Numbered from the stretch's first letter, positions 10,727 to 21,568 are shown. The stretch is 64,000 nt of DNA from Candidatus Melainabacteria bacterium (GCA_022009935.1 CP091731.1:1178001-1242000), one strand, 5' to 3'. Numbers and translations: made by a program. Notes: a model not told the origin generated them from the letters alone.

Positions 10727-11719
10727 ATGGCAAACTTTATTATTGTTATTGATAAAATCGAATTAAAGTATTTTGAATTCAACGATTTAGTTACTAATTT
10801 TTGGATTATACAAGAGTTGTTGAAGCGTAATCATAATGTCTACATTACAACAATTGACAAACTTATGATTAGAGATAATAAGCCTTTTGCTCTTTCATAC
10901 AAAACTAAAATACAAGACACAGAAACTAGAAAAAACGACCTTGTTTATGAAAAAGAAATATTAAATATTGATTTAAACAAAGATGTTGATTGTATCTTTT
11001 ATCGTCCCGACCCACCTTTTGATGTGAATTACTTAATGGCAACTTACATTTTTGACTTTGTTAATAGAAATAATGTTAAAATCATTAATGACCCGCATGC
11101 AATACGAGAATTTAATGAAAAATTGCACGTTAATTATTTTCCTGATTGCATGCCAATAAACATTGTTACTGCCTCAAAAAATGAAATATTAAAATTTGTA
11201 GAAGAACATAAAAAATGTATTATTAAACCGTTAAACAACTGTTTTGGGCAAGGTGTTTATTGCTTATGCCAAAACGATATCAATATTAATTCAATAATAA
11301 ACAGTGTAACTAACAATGAAACTACATTATGTATGGTTCAAAAATATGTTGAAAGTTCATTAATGGGTGATAAACGTGTTTTGACACTTGGCGATAGAGT
11401 TTTGGAGTATGCAGTTAATAAAGTGCCAAATAGCAACGATTTTAAATTTTCAACCCACAATGATGCTCATATAAAACCTGTTAAATTAACAAAAGAAGAA
11501 TATGAAACTGCTTCAAATATTGCTAAAAAACTTAATAACACCGGTATTGTTATGGCTGGGCTTGATATGATTGAGGGAAAAGTAATAGAAATCAATGTAA
11601 CTAGCCCTTGTTATTTTATACGAGAAATAAATAATTTGTATAATGTTAAGCTTAACACTATTCTGGGGGATTATTTTGAAAATATTCTTTTAGATAATAA
11701 AGTATTAATTAATAATTAA
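10727..11719 (+). CDS. gshB: Glutathione synthetase, ATP-grasp
   Basis: GshB joins gamma-glutamylcysteine and glycine with ATP in the cytosol. The gene is one intact frame of 330 residues, the normal length. Family blocks are clear: FYRPDPPFDVNYLMATY (compare the MRKDPPFD block), NDPHAIREFNEKL, IIKPLNNCFGQGVY (the ATP-grasp KPLDG loop, here with NNC in place of DGM), KYVESSLMGDKRVLTLGD, AGLDMIEGKVIEINVTSPCYF (metal ligands E and N). The canonical RGNLAAGG glycine block is replaced by KFSTHNDAH, which is unusual. A ribosome-binding site (AGAGG) precedes the ATG. No gshA is in the window. The stop overlaps that of the convergent coiled-coil gene by a few bases. Confidence 0.87.
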   Translation: MANFIIVIDKIELKYFEFNDLVTNFWIIQELLKRNHNVYITTIDKLMIRDNKPFALSYKTKIQDTETRKNDLVYEKEILNIDLNKDVDCIFYRPDPPFDVNYLMATYIFDFVNRNNVKIINDPHAIREFNEKLHVNYFPDCMPINIVTASKNEILKFVEEHKKCIIKPLNNCFGQGVYCLCQNDININSIINSVTNNETTLCMVQKYVESSLMGDKRVLTLGDRVLEYAVNKVPNSNDFKFSTHNDAHIKPVKLTKEEYETASNIAKKLNNTGIVMAGLDMIEGKVIEINVTSPCYFIREINNLYNVKLNTILGDYFENILLDNKVLINN

Positions 11720-12377
11720 GCGGCTTTATCTTGGTTGTTTGAAATGTCATCAATTCGTTTTATTTGAAATAAGTTTATGATTAAAGCATAAACATTATCA
11801 ATTCTTTGAGTCAATTTTTGTTCAACACTATCAATCCTTTGATTAAGCTTTTGTTCAACTTCATCTATTCTTTGAGTCAATTTTTGTTCAACACTATCAA
11901 GCCTTTGATTAAGCTTTTGTTCAACTTCATCAATTCTTTGAGTCAACTTTTGCTCAACACTATCAATCCTTTGATTAAGCTTTTGTTCAACTTCATCTAT
12001 TTTTTTGAGTCAACTTTTGCTCAACACTATCAATCCTTTGATTAAGCTTTTGTTCAACTTCATTTATTTTTTGAGTCAATTTTTGTTCAAGCTGTTCAAT
12101 TTTTTGTGTCTATTTTTTCATTTAACTCTTTATAAACATTATCAATTTTTTGAGTCAATTTTTGTTCAAGCTGTTCAATTTTTGTATCTATTTTTTCGCT
12201 TAATTCTCTATATACACTTTCAATTTTATGATTAAGCTTTTGCTCAACTTCATCAATTCTTTGAGTATTTTTTTCTATTTTACTATCTAATCTATTATAA
12301 AAGAACCATAACATTATCCCAATAGCAACAAGTTGTGCAGGGTTAATTAGTTCAATTAATTTAAAAATATATTCCAT
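11716..12377 (-). CDS. Membrane-anchored hendecad-repeat coiled-coil protein
   Basis: About 220 residues, with a membrane segment near the start (LVAIGIMLWFFY, residues 15-27), then a long coiled coil made of 11-residue units alternating QRIDEVEQKLN and QRIDSVEQKLT, with related units TKIEQLEQKLT and DNVYKELNEKI nearer the N-terminus. An 11-residue period predicts a right-handed or straight coiled coil. Two frame breaks, near 12005 and 12113, both in T-runs. The end (RIDDISNNQDKAA) is soluble. Function unknown; the shape suits a tether or spacer projecting from the membrane. Repeat number is likely to vary between strains. Confidence 0.62.
11800..12090. repeat. 66-bp tandem repeat encoding two hendecads
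   Basis: About four and a half near-identical 66-bp units, each two 33-bp half-units, within the coiled-coil gene. On the plus strand they start with repeats of TTCTTTGAGTCAATTTTTG and CCTTTGATTAAGCTTTTG. The periodic plus-strand open frames here are shadows of this repeat. Confidence 0.85.
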
Positions 12378-12454
12378 GATAAAACCTCTTTATATTAATT
12401 TTAACATAAATGATATAAATATTCAACATGGATTGTTATAAAATTAATAGATAG

Positions 12455-13622
12455 TTAGTTGTTGCAACTTTCAACTATTTGTATAGCCATATCATCAAGT
12501 TTTTTTATAATCAACGTCTTTAGGTAAACCTTTAACAAGAACCTCACCAAGTTTATTAGGTTTTATTGTTGATATAAGTTTATCATAGGTACCGGCCAAA
12601 ACACCACCCCAACCATAGGAGCCAATTACACCATAGGATTTTATTTTAGGACGAAGAGTATTAACTAATAAAGCACCAATCAAAGCAAAAGGATGAGGTG
12701 CTGCAAGCACCATAGGTGAAGCAAAAATAACAGAACAAGCATCTACTAAATCAGATGCAAATGCACAAGTGTCAACATTCACCATATCATATTCTTTTAC
12801 TTTAAAACCTTCTTTTTCAATTTTTTCTTTTAAATAATCTACCATTAATTTTGTACTACCATACATTGAAACATAAGAAATAACAACAAGTTTTTTCTGT
12901 TTCATCGCTCGTCCATTTTTTGTACAAATCTAAAATAAATTTTGGATTGTCATAAACCGATCTATGACTTGGAAGCACCATTTTGGGGTTTAATTCAAGA
13001 ACGTAGTCGGTATATTGAGCTGCAAATTTTCTAAATGGCATCATTATTTCAGCATAATATTTTTTAGCGCAATTTATCAAATTATCTGAATAATCAGCAA
13101 AAATATTATCACATGTTGTGTTATGTGCACCTAAAAAATCACAAGTAAATAAAATGTTGTCTTCAACAAGATAGGTAAACATTGTATCCGGCCAATGCAC
13201 AAAGGGAGCAAATTTAAATCTTAGCGTTTTATTGCCCAAAGACAATTCTTCACCATCATCAACAAGTTTTATTTTTTCACTTGGAATATTAAGCATTGAA
13301 ATAATATTGTCTGCAACTTTTTTATTGGTTACAACAATTGCATTTGGGAATTTTTCTAAAACTTTACCAATAGCACCTGTGTGGTCTTGTTCACCATGGT
13401 TTGCAATTATATAATCGACATTTATATTATTGTCAATCAGCCTTTTAAATATTCGTCGGACTTTTTAAAATAAACAGTTTCAACAATAGCTGTTTTTTCA
13501 TCACCTTTAACAACATAACTGTTATAAGTTGTACCCTCTGATAGTGGCATAAGTTCATCAAATATTTTACGTTCTTTGTCATAAGAACCTATATAGTATA
13601 CATTGTCTATTATTTTTTGCAT
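12455..13622 (-). CDS. fprA: A-type flavoprotein (flavodiiron oxygen/NO reductase)
   Basis: Flavodiiron proteins reduce O2 or NO in the cytosol of anaerobes, with electrons from rubredoxin. About 389 residues in three frames. The metallo-beta-lactamase-like domain holds the diiron ligands: ANHGEQDHTG (HxExDH), FAPFVHWPDTMF, CDFLGAHNTT and LPSHRSVYDNP. The flavodoxin domain follows, with YVSMYGSTKLM (FMN phosphate loop), ASPMVLAAPHP and GSYGWGGV. The ATG at 13622 is preferred to the TTG three codons upstream. Breaks near 13440, 12900 and 12510 are all at simple runs. It is the last gene of a perR-rubredoxin-fprA unit, with 39 bases between it and the rubredoxin gene; peroxide or oxygen control is likely. 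Confidence 0.9.
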
Positions 13623-13661
13623 AATTCCCAAACTCTCTTTTACAAACTACAAAACTTAAAA

Positions 13662-13802
13662 TTATTCATCAATTTCTTCAAAATGGTCTTTACCAACACC
13701 ACAAAGCGGGCAAACATAATCTTCAGGTAATTCATCAAATTTTAAACCTTCAGTTGCTTCATCATAAATATACATGCACACGTCACATTGAAATTTTTTC
13801 AT
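13662..13802 (-). CDS. Rubredoxin
   Basis: 46 residues, intact. Two CxxC loops bind one iron: FQCDVCMYIYDEATE and YVCPLCGVGKDHF, the classic rubredoxin signature. It would carry electrons to the adjacent flavodiiron protein. It sits 21 bases downstream of the perR-like gene and 39 bases upstream of fprA, all on the minus strand, so the three are very probably one transcript. A ribosome-binding site (AAAGGAG) lies before the ATG. Confidence 0.95.
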   Translation of the reverse strand: MKKFQCDVCMYIYDEATEGLKFDELPEDYVCPLCGVGKDHFEEIDE

Positions 13803-13823
13803 AATTTTATATCTCCTTTAATT

Positions 13824-14193
13824 TTATTTTTCTTTACAATTACAGCATATCCCTTTTAATAAAAGGTCAAAGCTTTTAACATTGTGGTCTTTTACTTTAT
13901 CATTAATATAGCTTAAAAGTTCCAAATTTACATCATACACTCGTCGACATTTTTCACAAATAAAATGGTAATGCTCATGTGTATTATGGTCAAATCTATC
14001 GCTTGCATCAAGTCCTTGAATTTTTTTTATAATATTATTTTCAGCCAATTTATTTAAATTTCGATAAACAGTTGCAAGTGATATATTTGGATGATTGGGT
14101 TTTTAGCTGCAAATACACTTCCTCGGCAGTCGGATGTATTGGGTTAGCTTTCAATTTTTCATATATTATTTCTCGCTGTTTTGAATATTTCAT
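13824..14193 (-). CDS. Fur-family repressor, probably PerR
   Basis: About 123 residues across one break near 14085. The N-terminal winged helix reads QREIIYEKLKANPIHPTAEEVYLQLK, then SLATVYRNLNKLAENNII, the recognition helix of the Fur family. The C-terminal part has HEHYHFICEKCRRVYD (metal and zinc ligands HxHxxC and CxxC) and a second zinc pair GICCNC. Context decides PerR over Fur or Zur: it heads an operon with rubredoxin and the flavodiiron protein. An upstream TGATAACAATTATCA palindrome suggests autoregulation. Confidence 0.83.
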
Positions 14194-14208
14194 TTTTTCT
14201 ACTCAAAC

Positions 14209-14223
14209 TGATAACAATTATCA
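14209..14223. promoter_or_regulatory. Fur/PerR box
   Basis: TGATAACAATTATCA is a 7-1-7 inverted repeat with 6 of 7 matching pairs, close to the Fur-family consensus. It lies 16 bases upstream of the perR-like start and could control that operon. The rest of the 14224-14468 spacer before ftsI is AT-rich with no clear element. Confidence 0.75.
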
Positions 14224-14468
14224 TTATTTCATAATTTTTTTTTATGTCAAGTTCTATTGTCTTTGTGTTTGTATATATTTTCTTTATACTTTTCTCTATA
14301 TTCGTATACTTATTTATATTTATATATAATTTCAATAAAATTATATTGTTCTAAACCACAAAACTTAAAATAAGAGTTAATAACTATAAAAAAAGTTAAC
14401 AAAATAGACATGAAAGACGATTAATGTTAGCATGTTTAAAAGAAAGGTTATAAAAACTTAAAATAAAA

Positions 14469-16199
14469 ATGCGAAACGATTTAGATACAAAAGCGAAGTA
14501 TAATAAATTTAATAAAAACTTATGGCAACACAAATAATTGTGTTTTTTCTTTTTTAGCACTTGGTGGATATCTTTTTACCGCCAAATTTTTGATACAAAA
14601 TCATACAGAGCAAAAAGCAAAGCGTCAAAGAAGTGCGTTAAGTTTGGTTATGCGAGGTCAAATCTTAGACCGCAACGGTATAAAACTTGCATCTGATATG
14701 ACAACATATAAAGTATATGCAATAACAAGGGATTATGACCATACAATAAGCGAACTTGCGACAAAACTTTCGCCTGTTCTTAATATGTCATATTCAAAAT
14801 TAACAAGTATGTTAAAAAAAACCAACCGGTCATACTGTTAAAGAAAGATTTAGATAAAAAACAGCGACTCGTATACGAAAGTTAGGTTTGCGAGAGATAT
14901 CAGTTGAACAGCAAAACGATAGAACATATCCGCAAGGGCAAATGCTTTCTCATGTTCTGGGGGTATTATAATGCAGAAGCCGATGTTTCATCCGGCATTG
15001 AATACACTTGTCGTGATAAGCTTGAAAAGGCAGATAAACGTGTGGAGTTTGAAAAAACACCAAATGGCAACATAATTTACAACTTAAATACAGACCCGCT
15101 TGCCACAACCACTCCTGCTTCCGGTGAAAACGTTACATTGACGATTGATACCGCCATTCAACATGTCTGCGAAACCGAATTAAATAAAGCAGTAAGAGAA
15201 AAACAGGCCGCCAGAGGATTTGCAATGGTCATGAACCCCAAAAACGGAGAAATCCTTGCTTATGCAGTAAATCCAACTTATAACCCGAATAATTATAAGC
15301 AAGCAAGTGCATTGTCGCTTAAAATTGGAGTTTGACTGATATTTTTTCCTCCGGGGTCAACATTTAAAATTCTAACGGTTGCAACAGCCATTGAACTCGG
15401 AATTTTAAACGAAAACTCACTTATTCACGATACAGGCAGAGTTAAAATAGGTTCTTGGGAGATAAAAAACTATGATTACTATAGAAATCCAAACCCCGGA
15501 ATGATTAATCTTGTATATTATTTTGAACATTCAAGCAACGTGGGCAGTGTGAAAATAGCTCAAATGATACCCAAACAACAGTATTATAACCAGTTAAGAC
15601 GTTTTGGTTTTGGGTCAAAAACAGGCATTGACCTCCCCGGTGAATCTGTTGGACTTTTGCCAAAATATACTAATTGGGATGCATCAATGCACGCTTCAAT
15701 GGGTTACGGTTATGGAGCTTCTGTCACTCCTATTCAAATGGTGCATGCTGTTTCCGCCATTGCTAATGACGGAATTGCTGTTACTCCTCACGTTATAAAA
15801 TATAAAGATGAGGAACTCGAGGAAAAAGTTAAATACAAAGAAATGGTAAAACCTGAAACGGCACGCGCTTTGAAACGGATTTTGACAAAAGTATAAACCA
15901 TTCAAAAGGGACCTTTGAATTTGCCACAGTATACGGTTGCAGCAAAGACAGGTACTTCTCGTAAACCTTTGGAAAAACAAAAAGGCTATTCAAATCAGCT
16001 TTATACCTCTGTTATTGGCTTTTTGCCTGCAGATAATCCAAAAATTTTGATTTACGTTGTTGTCGACTCTCCAAAAGGCGAAGCTATTTGGGGCTCAACA
16101 GTTGCTGCTCCGATATTCCGTGAAATAGCTCTTCAAACCGCTAGAATTATGAATATTCCCCCTGATAAAAATATTAGTAATGTTAATAAAACAAATTAA
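14469..16199 (+). CDS. ftsI: Class B penicillin-binding protein (FtsI-type transpeptidase)
   Basis: Septal peptidoglycan transpeptidase of the inner membrane. About 576 residues across four or five frame breaks. After a basic head comes one membrane helix (IIVFFLFLALGGYLF), then the non-catalytic domain opening with RGQILDRNGIKLA. The transpeptidase domain shows all three motifs in order: PPGSTFK (SxxK, near residue 297), EHSSNVG (SxN, near 355) and AAKTGTS (KTG, near 492), with the usual GYGYGASVTPIQM between. There is no PASTA domain. The ATG at 14469 precedes the membrane segment; the first 21 codons are in another frame. murE follows 12 bases downstream, so the pair is a cell-wall operon. 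Essential status argues the breaks are sequencing errors. Confidence 0.88.
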
Positions 16200-16211
16200 G
16201 GATAAATAATT

Positions 16212-17723
16212 ATGGAACTAAAAAACATTTTAGAAAAAATAAATTATACAGAAATTAAAAAACCCAAATGAAGACATAATAATTAACGGTGTGACAATTG
16301 ACTCAAACAAGGTTAGACCAAGCGACATATTCGTATGCATACGTGGTAATAACACAGACGGACATAATTTTGCTTATGATGCTTATAAAAACGGTGCGAA
16401 TGCGATAATTTGTGACCATTTTTTGGAGAATATAAACTCTGTTCAAATTATTGTAAAAGACACTCAAAAAGCACTGATTGAGGTGTCAAATGTTTTTTAT
16501 GATTATCCTTCACACCATGTAAAAGTTCTTGCGGTTACAGGAACAAACGGCAAAACTACAGTGAGTCACATTTTGGAGCATATATTGGAACAAAATGGTG
16601 AAAAAATGTGGTTTAATTGGCACTTTAGGATATAAGACAAATCTTGAGGATTGTTATCATCCCACACACAACACAACACCACAAGCTAATGAACTTCAAA
16701 GTATTTTAAATCAAGTACGCTTATATGGCTCAAAATATTGCGTGTTTGAGGCTTCTTCTCATTCTATTGAACAAAACCGTATTGGTGGAATAGATATTGA
16801 ACTTGCAATGTTTACAAACTTAACTCAGGACCATCTTGACTATCATATTACAATGCATAACTATTTTGAAGCAAAAGCAAAATTGTTTAAAAACTTAAAA
16901 AAAGGAAAATGTGCCGTTATTAATGCAGATGACAAGTATGCAAAGGACTTTATTGATGTAATTCAAGAAGGTGTAAACATTATTACTTATGGTGTAAATA
17001 GTGAAGATGCCAGAGTCAAAGCCTATGATATTGAATTTCATGATGACTATACCGAATACAAATTAAAAGTAGACAAAAGTCTTTTGAAAAATGGTGAAAA
17101 CAATGAAACTGACCTTAAAATAAAACTTTCAGGTTTATTTAATGTTTATAATTCTTTATGTGCAATATCAGGTGCAATCGGCTTAGGTGTAGATTTAAAA
17201 ACTATAAAAGAACGTATTGAAAAAGTTACACCTGTTCGTGGCAGGTTTGAAATAGTGAACACCAATCCGCTTGTTATTGTTGACTATGCTCACACACCTG
17301 ACGGATTGGAAAATGTTTTAAAAGCTGCAAATGCGTTAAAAAAGCTGAAACACAAAGGTTAATATGTCTGTTTGGCTGTGGCGGTGACCGTGATGCAACA
17401 AAACGTCCTAAAATGGGTAAAATAGCAGATGAACTTGCCGATTTGGTTGTTATTACATCTGATAACCCTCGAAGTGAAAAACCCCGATGTCATCATTTCA
17501 GATATTCTAACAGGTATAAAAACTATGGACAATAAACGTATTTTCGTTGAAACAGACAGAAAACAAGCCATTGAATTTATTCCTAAAATAGCAAAAACAA
17601 CTGACATTATTGTTATTGCAGGCAAAGGTCATGAAACTTATCAAATTTTTAAAAGACAAAACAATACATTTTGACGACCGTGAAATTGCACAAAACGTTT
17701 TTCCGCAAATGAGTTTGTGCTAG
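16212..17723 (+). CDS. murE: UDP-MurNAc-tripeptide synthetase (DAP-adding)
   Basis: MurE adds meso-diaminopimelate to UDP-MurNAc-L-Ala-D-Glu with ATP in the cytosol. About 504 residues over four frame breaks. Blocks in order: GVTIDSNKVRPSDIFVCIRG (uridine-binding domain), VTGTNGKTTVSH (P-loop), NTTPQANELQ, EASSHSIEQNRI, FTNLTQDHLDYH, VDYAHTPDGLENVL, FGCGGDRDATKRP, TSDNPRSENP and IVIAGKGHETYQ. The DNPR motif indicates diaminopimelate rather than lysine, so the cell wall is of the DAP type. It follows ftsI by 12 bases. The 175 bases to the next tRNA are AT-rich without recognisable elements. Confidence 0.92.
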
Positions 17724-17898
17724 AAAATTGTAGTATTATACTAAAATAAATTGAAGAAACAGAAATTTGTACAGCTTTTTCATAACGGATTTTTGGGTTA
17801 CTTAAAATATAAATTAATTAAAAAATTGAAAAGTATAAACCATTAGATAAAAATACTTGATTTTTATTTTGTTTTATGTAATTATAAAATATATAAAT

Positions 17899-17974
17899 GG
17901 GCTACTAGCTCAGGTGGTTAGAGTGCACCCCTGATAAGGGTGAGGTCCCTGGTTCGAGTCCAGGGTGGCTACCA
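17899..17974 (+). tRNA. tRNA-Ile (GAT anticodon)
   Basis: Cloverleaf arms are all present: TAGCTCAGGTGGTTAGAGT D-arm, anticodon stem CACCC/GGGTG with loop CTGATAA, and CCTGG-TTCGAGT-CCAGG T-arm. The sequence ends in ACCA. The acceptor 5' strand is GGGCTAC but the 3' strand is one base short (GTGGCT before ACCA), probably a dropped base like the indels elsewhere. Confidence 0.92.
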
Positions 17975-17982
17975 TTTATTAA

Positions 17983-18007
17983 AGAGACCGTTAAGGTCTC
18001 TTTTTTT
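17983..18007 (+). terminator. Rho-independent terminator after tRNA-Ile
   Basis: AGAGACC-GTTAA-GGTCTCT followed by a T-run. The same 25 bases recur at 21459. The 240 bases to the next gene start are AT-rich with no clear feature. Confidence 0.88.
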
Positions 18008-18247
18008 GTTTTGTTTAATTTCAAATTTTAAACAAGATAAAAAGTTTTTTAGTTTGTTTCCCAATTTATTATGGCTTTGGTCAATATGAATATTATGATT
18101 GGTTTTGAAGGTCTTTTTTATTTTTAATATATTATTTTATATTAAATAATGTTACAAATTATTATATTTATAGCAATTTATAAAATGTTTTTATTTATTA
18201 TAATTATATAATATTAATAATATAGTACTACAAAGGAAATTAAAAAT

Positions 18248-21080
18248 ATGCAAAGCTCAATATCTGGCAATATTGCTAATCTAATAGCAACATCAACTAA
18301 AAATGTAGCTAAACAAGTTTTAGTACATAGTGGTTTAAAAATAAAATCTCCATTAAAAAAAGATGTATTTCAAAAAGAAGCAAAGGAAAAGAAAGAAAAA
18401 AGTTCTATAAAAAATAAGCCTGATTTAAAGTTATCAAAATATGGAACAAAGCCTGTTCAAAAGATCTTACGGAAAATTCATTTTTGAATTCTAATCATGT
18501 AACGTTAGAATATAACTCTCAGGAAATTCTATTTGAGGGCAATAAAGAAATTGAAAATGACGGTCAAATAGAAAGGACAGAGTCTATTGAGTTACCACCC
18601 GTTATGGATGTAGATATGAAATATGAAGAATTTCAAAATTATGGTCAAATAGAAAGGACAGAGTCTATTGAGTTACCACCCATTACGGATACAGATATGC
18701 AAAATGAAGAATTTCAAAATTATGGTCAAATAGAAAGAACAGAGTCTATTGAGTTACCACCCGTTATGGATGTAGATATGAAATATGAAGAATTTCAAAA
18801 TTATGGTCAAATAGAAAGGACAGAGTCTATTGAGTTACCACCCATTACGGATACAGATATGCAAAATGAAGAATTTCAAAATGATAATAGATTAAACACT
18901 ATAGATGAGTTTTATCCACAAATTATGTATGAATCTTACACTGCGCTAGCAAATATTGATTTTAGTGATGATCCTATTCAAGATTTTAATAAATTAGCAC
19001 AATTATGTTACATTCCAAATTTAATACAACCTAATCTTAGTCAATATGATATAAATGCTATTAAAAATAAAGTATCAAAATTAATAAAAACAGACAAAAC
19101 ATATACTTTTGACGAATATGGTGAAAAAAGTAGCTTATTGTAGGTTAGAAAATTCTCCAGAAGAAGAATCCATAGGTTCAAATGGTGGTTTTTGGCTTTA
19201 TAATGACCAAAAACATAAATTATTATGGGTAAAACAATGTGGTGAACAATCGAAAGCTGAGGTTGTTGCTTCAAAATTATATGCAGAAGCAAAAATACCC
19301 TCAGCAGTTATGAAGCTTGCATATCTTGATGGTAAAGAAAGTGTTTTAAGTCAATTCATTCCTAATTTAGAACACATAGATATGCAAAATATTGAGCAAA
19401 AAAAAAGAATTATATGATGGTTTTGGAATGGATGTTTTGCTTGCAAATTGGGATGCTGTAATATCAAATAATGCTCAAGTATCTTCAAATTGTACTTATC
19501 GAATTGATTTTGGTGGATGTTTTAATTTTCGCGCTCAAGCAATTAACGGATTAAGTCCTTTAAAGTTTACTTGTTTTCCACATGCAATACAAACCTTAAT
19601 CAATCCAAAATATAACGAAGAATCAAGCAGAAGCCTACTCAGGTATGACTTATAATGATTTAGCTTATTCACTTCAAAGAGTCGTTAATATTAATGATAG
19701 CACAATATGTAACTTACTAGATAGTGAAAATATGTGTTATTTAAAACCAATTACTTTAAAACGTAAGAAATTTTTAAATCTTATATTAAATGAAATTAAG
19801 AACAAGCAATATAATAATAAACTTGTAGATGTTGATAGTATAAATATGATTATAAGCGATGTTTTATATTCAAGTATTAAAAATGCAGAAACTCTCGAAG
19901 AATTACACGATATAGATAATGCCTTATATAATATTGATGATAAAACTGATAAAGAATATTTACTTAATTCTTTGGCGGAAAAATTTGAAAGTCTAAAAAC
20001 ACAAAACTTGTTGTTTCAATCACAATCTGTTTCAGAAGAAGAAGTTCGTGCAATTGTTGTAAATAATAATTATGGAAATAGTCTTGAATATATTAATGAA
20101 ACAGAACAATTAATTATTAATAATTATGAAGAAAAAGCACCTGAATTAATTGCATTGCTAAAGCAAAAGTTAACAGATGATGATATTAAACTTATGACAA
20201 AAGTTTTAAATATATGTAATGGAAAATATATTGGTATTTTTACAACAGATGATAAAACTTTTCAAGATTTTATCATGTTTTTTAAGGCGTTAAATTTATT
20301 TAATGATTTACAAGACAACTTTGATAAAATTAATGGTTCACAATGGGGAGCTATTGTTAACACATTTGTAAATAGAGCTAATCTTCAAGAAATGAAAAGT
20401 ATTTGTGAATATAAGCTAAGTAGTAGAGACATTAATGATATACTTACAAGCAAAAAAGATTTTTCTTATAAAAAAGAAGATAGCACAATAGAAGAAGAAG
20501 AACATATTAATAATTTAACGCAATTCATAAGTAAACAAATTATTCCGGAAGATATGACCGTTTATCGTGGTGAAGATTTTGGGTTTTTAGAATCTATAAA
20601 ACTTAGTTCTATTAATGGTTTAGTTGAAGAGTTACTAACATATAATTTTATTGATAATGATGAAATAAATAAAAGTTTAGGAGAATTATTAAAAAATTTA
20701 CTTTAACAAATCCATACGATTTTGATTATAATATTAATGATGTATTATCGGATTATGTTTTAGAAGCTGTACAAAAAAGGTTTCTTTCGACCTCTCTTAA
20801 TAATGGTTTTAAAGAAGCAATAAAATGGGAAATAAAAGTACCTGCCGGAACACAAGCTGCTTATCTTGAATCAGTTAATATACCTCAAGATAGGAATTAT
20901 GATCCTTTGCTTTCAAATGGATATAAAAATTATCACCATGAAAATGAATTATTAGTACAACGTAATTCTACTATTTTAATTGAGAATATGTATTTTGCAG
21001 AATATATTGAACCTATGTGTGATGAAAACGACGTTCCTATATATGGTTACTGGCATCTTCAGGGTAAATTAATGAATTAA
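18248..21080 (+). CDS. Putative effector: repeats, kinase-like domain and ADP-ribosyltransferase domain
   Basis: About 943 residues across five or so frame breaks. Residues 1-100 are basic and polar with no signal peptide. Residues 104-211 are four 27-residue acidic repeats with IERTESIELPP. Residues about 300-480 resemble a HipA/PI-kinase-type fold: GGFWLYND, LLWVKQCGEQSKAEVVASKLY (nucleotide lysine), VLLANWDAVISNN (catalytic D and N) and TYRIDFGGCFNFRAQ (metal-binding D). A long acidic helical stretch follows. The last 170 residues carry an arginine-type ADP-ribosyltransferase triad: TVYRGEDFG (R), RFLSTSLN (STS) and HENELLVQR (ExE). Such domains modify host or rival proteins. AGGAAAT precedes the ATG. 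It stands alone after tRNA-Ile, flanked by identical terminators, which suggests acquisition. Confidence 0.68.
18559..18882. repeat. 81-bp tandem repeat, four units in an ABAB pattern
   Basis: Four 81-bp units encode 27 residues each. Units 1 and 3 end VMDVDMKYEEFQN and units 2 and 4 end ITDTDMQNEEFQN, so a 162-bp block has been duplicated. Near identity of the DNA shows recent expansion. Confidence 0.9.
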
Positions 21081-21458
21081 AAAGTTGTAAATTATCCGGA
21101 ATGTATTTTGAATAACATAATTCACATTTTATCAGTAAATGTCTAAATTGTTCTTTAATATACAAATATCAAACCAATCGTACAAAGATAAATAAACACT
21201 AAAACACAGGCATAATCTATTATTAAAACCATAGAAAAATATTGCTGAAGCCTAAATATAAAATGGGACATTTAACGTACTATGTTGAAGGATTAAATGA
21301 TTTTTCGACCTCTAAAACTCACTTATAAAGCCAAATTTTTTAAATTAATAGTCTAATTCGTATAAAATCAGTGTACAAGTTAAATAACATATTCGCAACA
21401 AAACTCACATTATTGTCTTCTCTTAAAAATAATCGAATTTTTGAAGTTAAACAAAACA

Positions 21459-21484
21459 AGAGACCGTTAAGGTCTCTTTTTTTT
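21459..21484 (+). terminator. Second copy of the tRNA-Ile-type terminator
   Basis: AGAGACC-GTTAA-GGTCTCT plus eight T, identical in stem and loop to 17983-18007. No plus-strand gene ends close upstream; the effector stop is 380 bases away. Confidence 0.75.
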
Positions 21485-21568
21485 AAATGGTGGGGTTTAA
21501 TAGACAATCTTAGAACTTTTTTAATTAAAACTGATTTTTTCAAAACCGTATAAAACAGTTGCATAATA

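Noticed and set aside
11806..12235. Plus-strand genes opposite the coiled-coil gene
   Set aside because: Low-complexity antisense of the 66-bp repeat without start signals.
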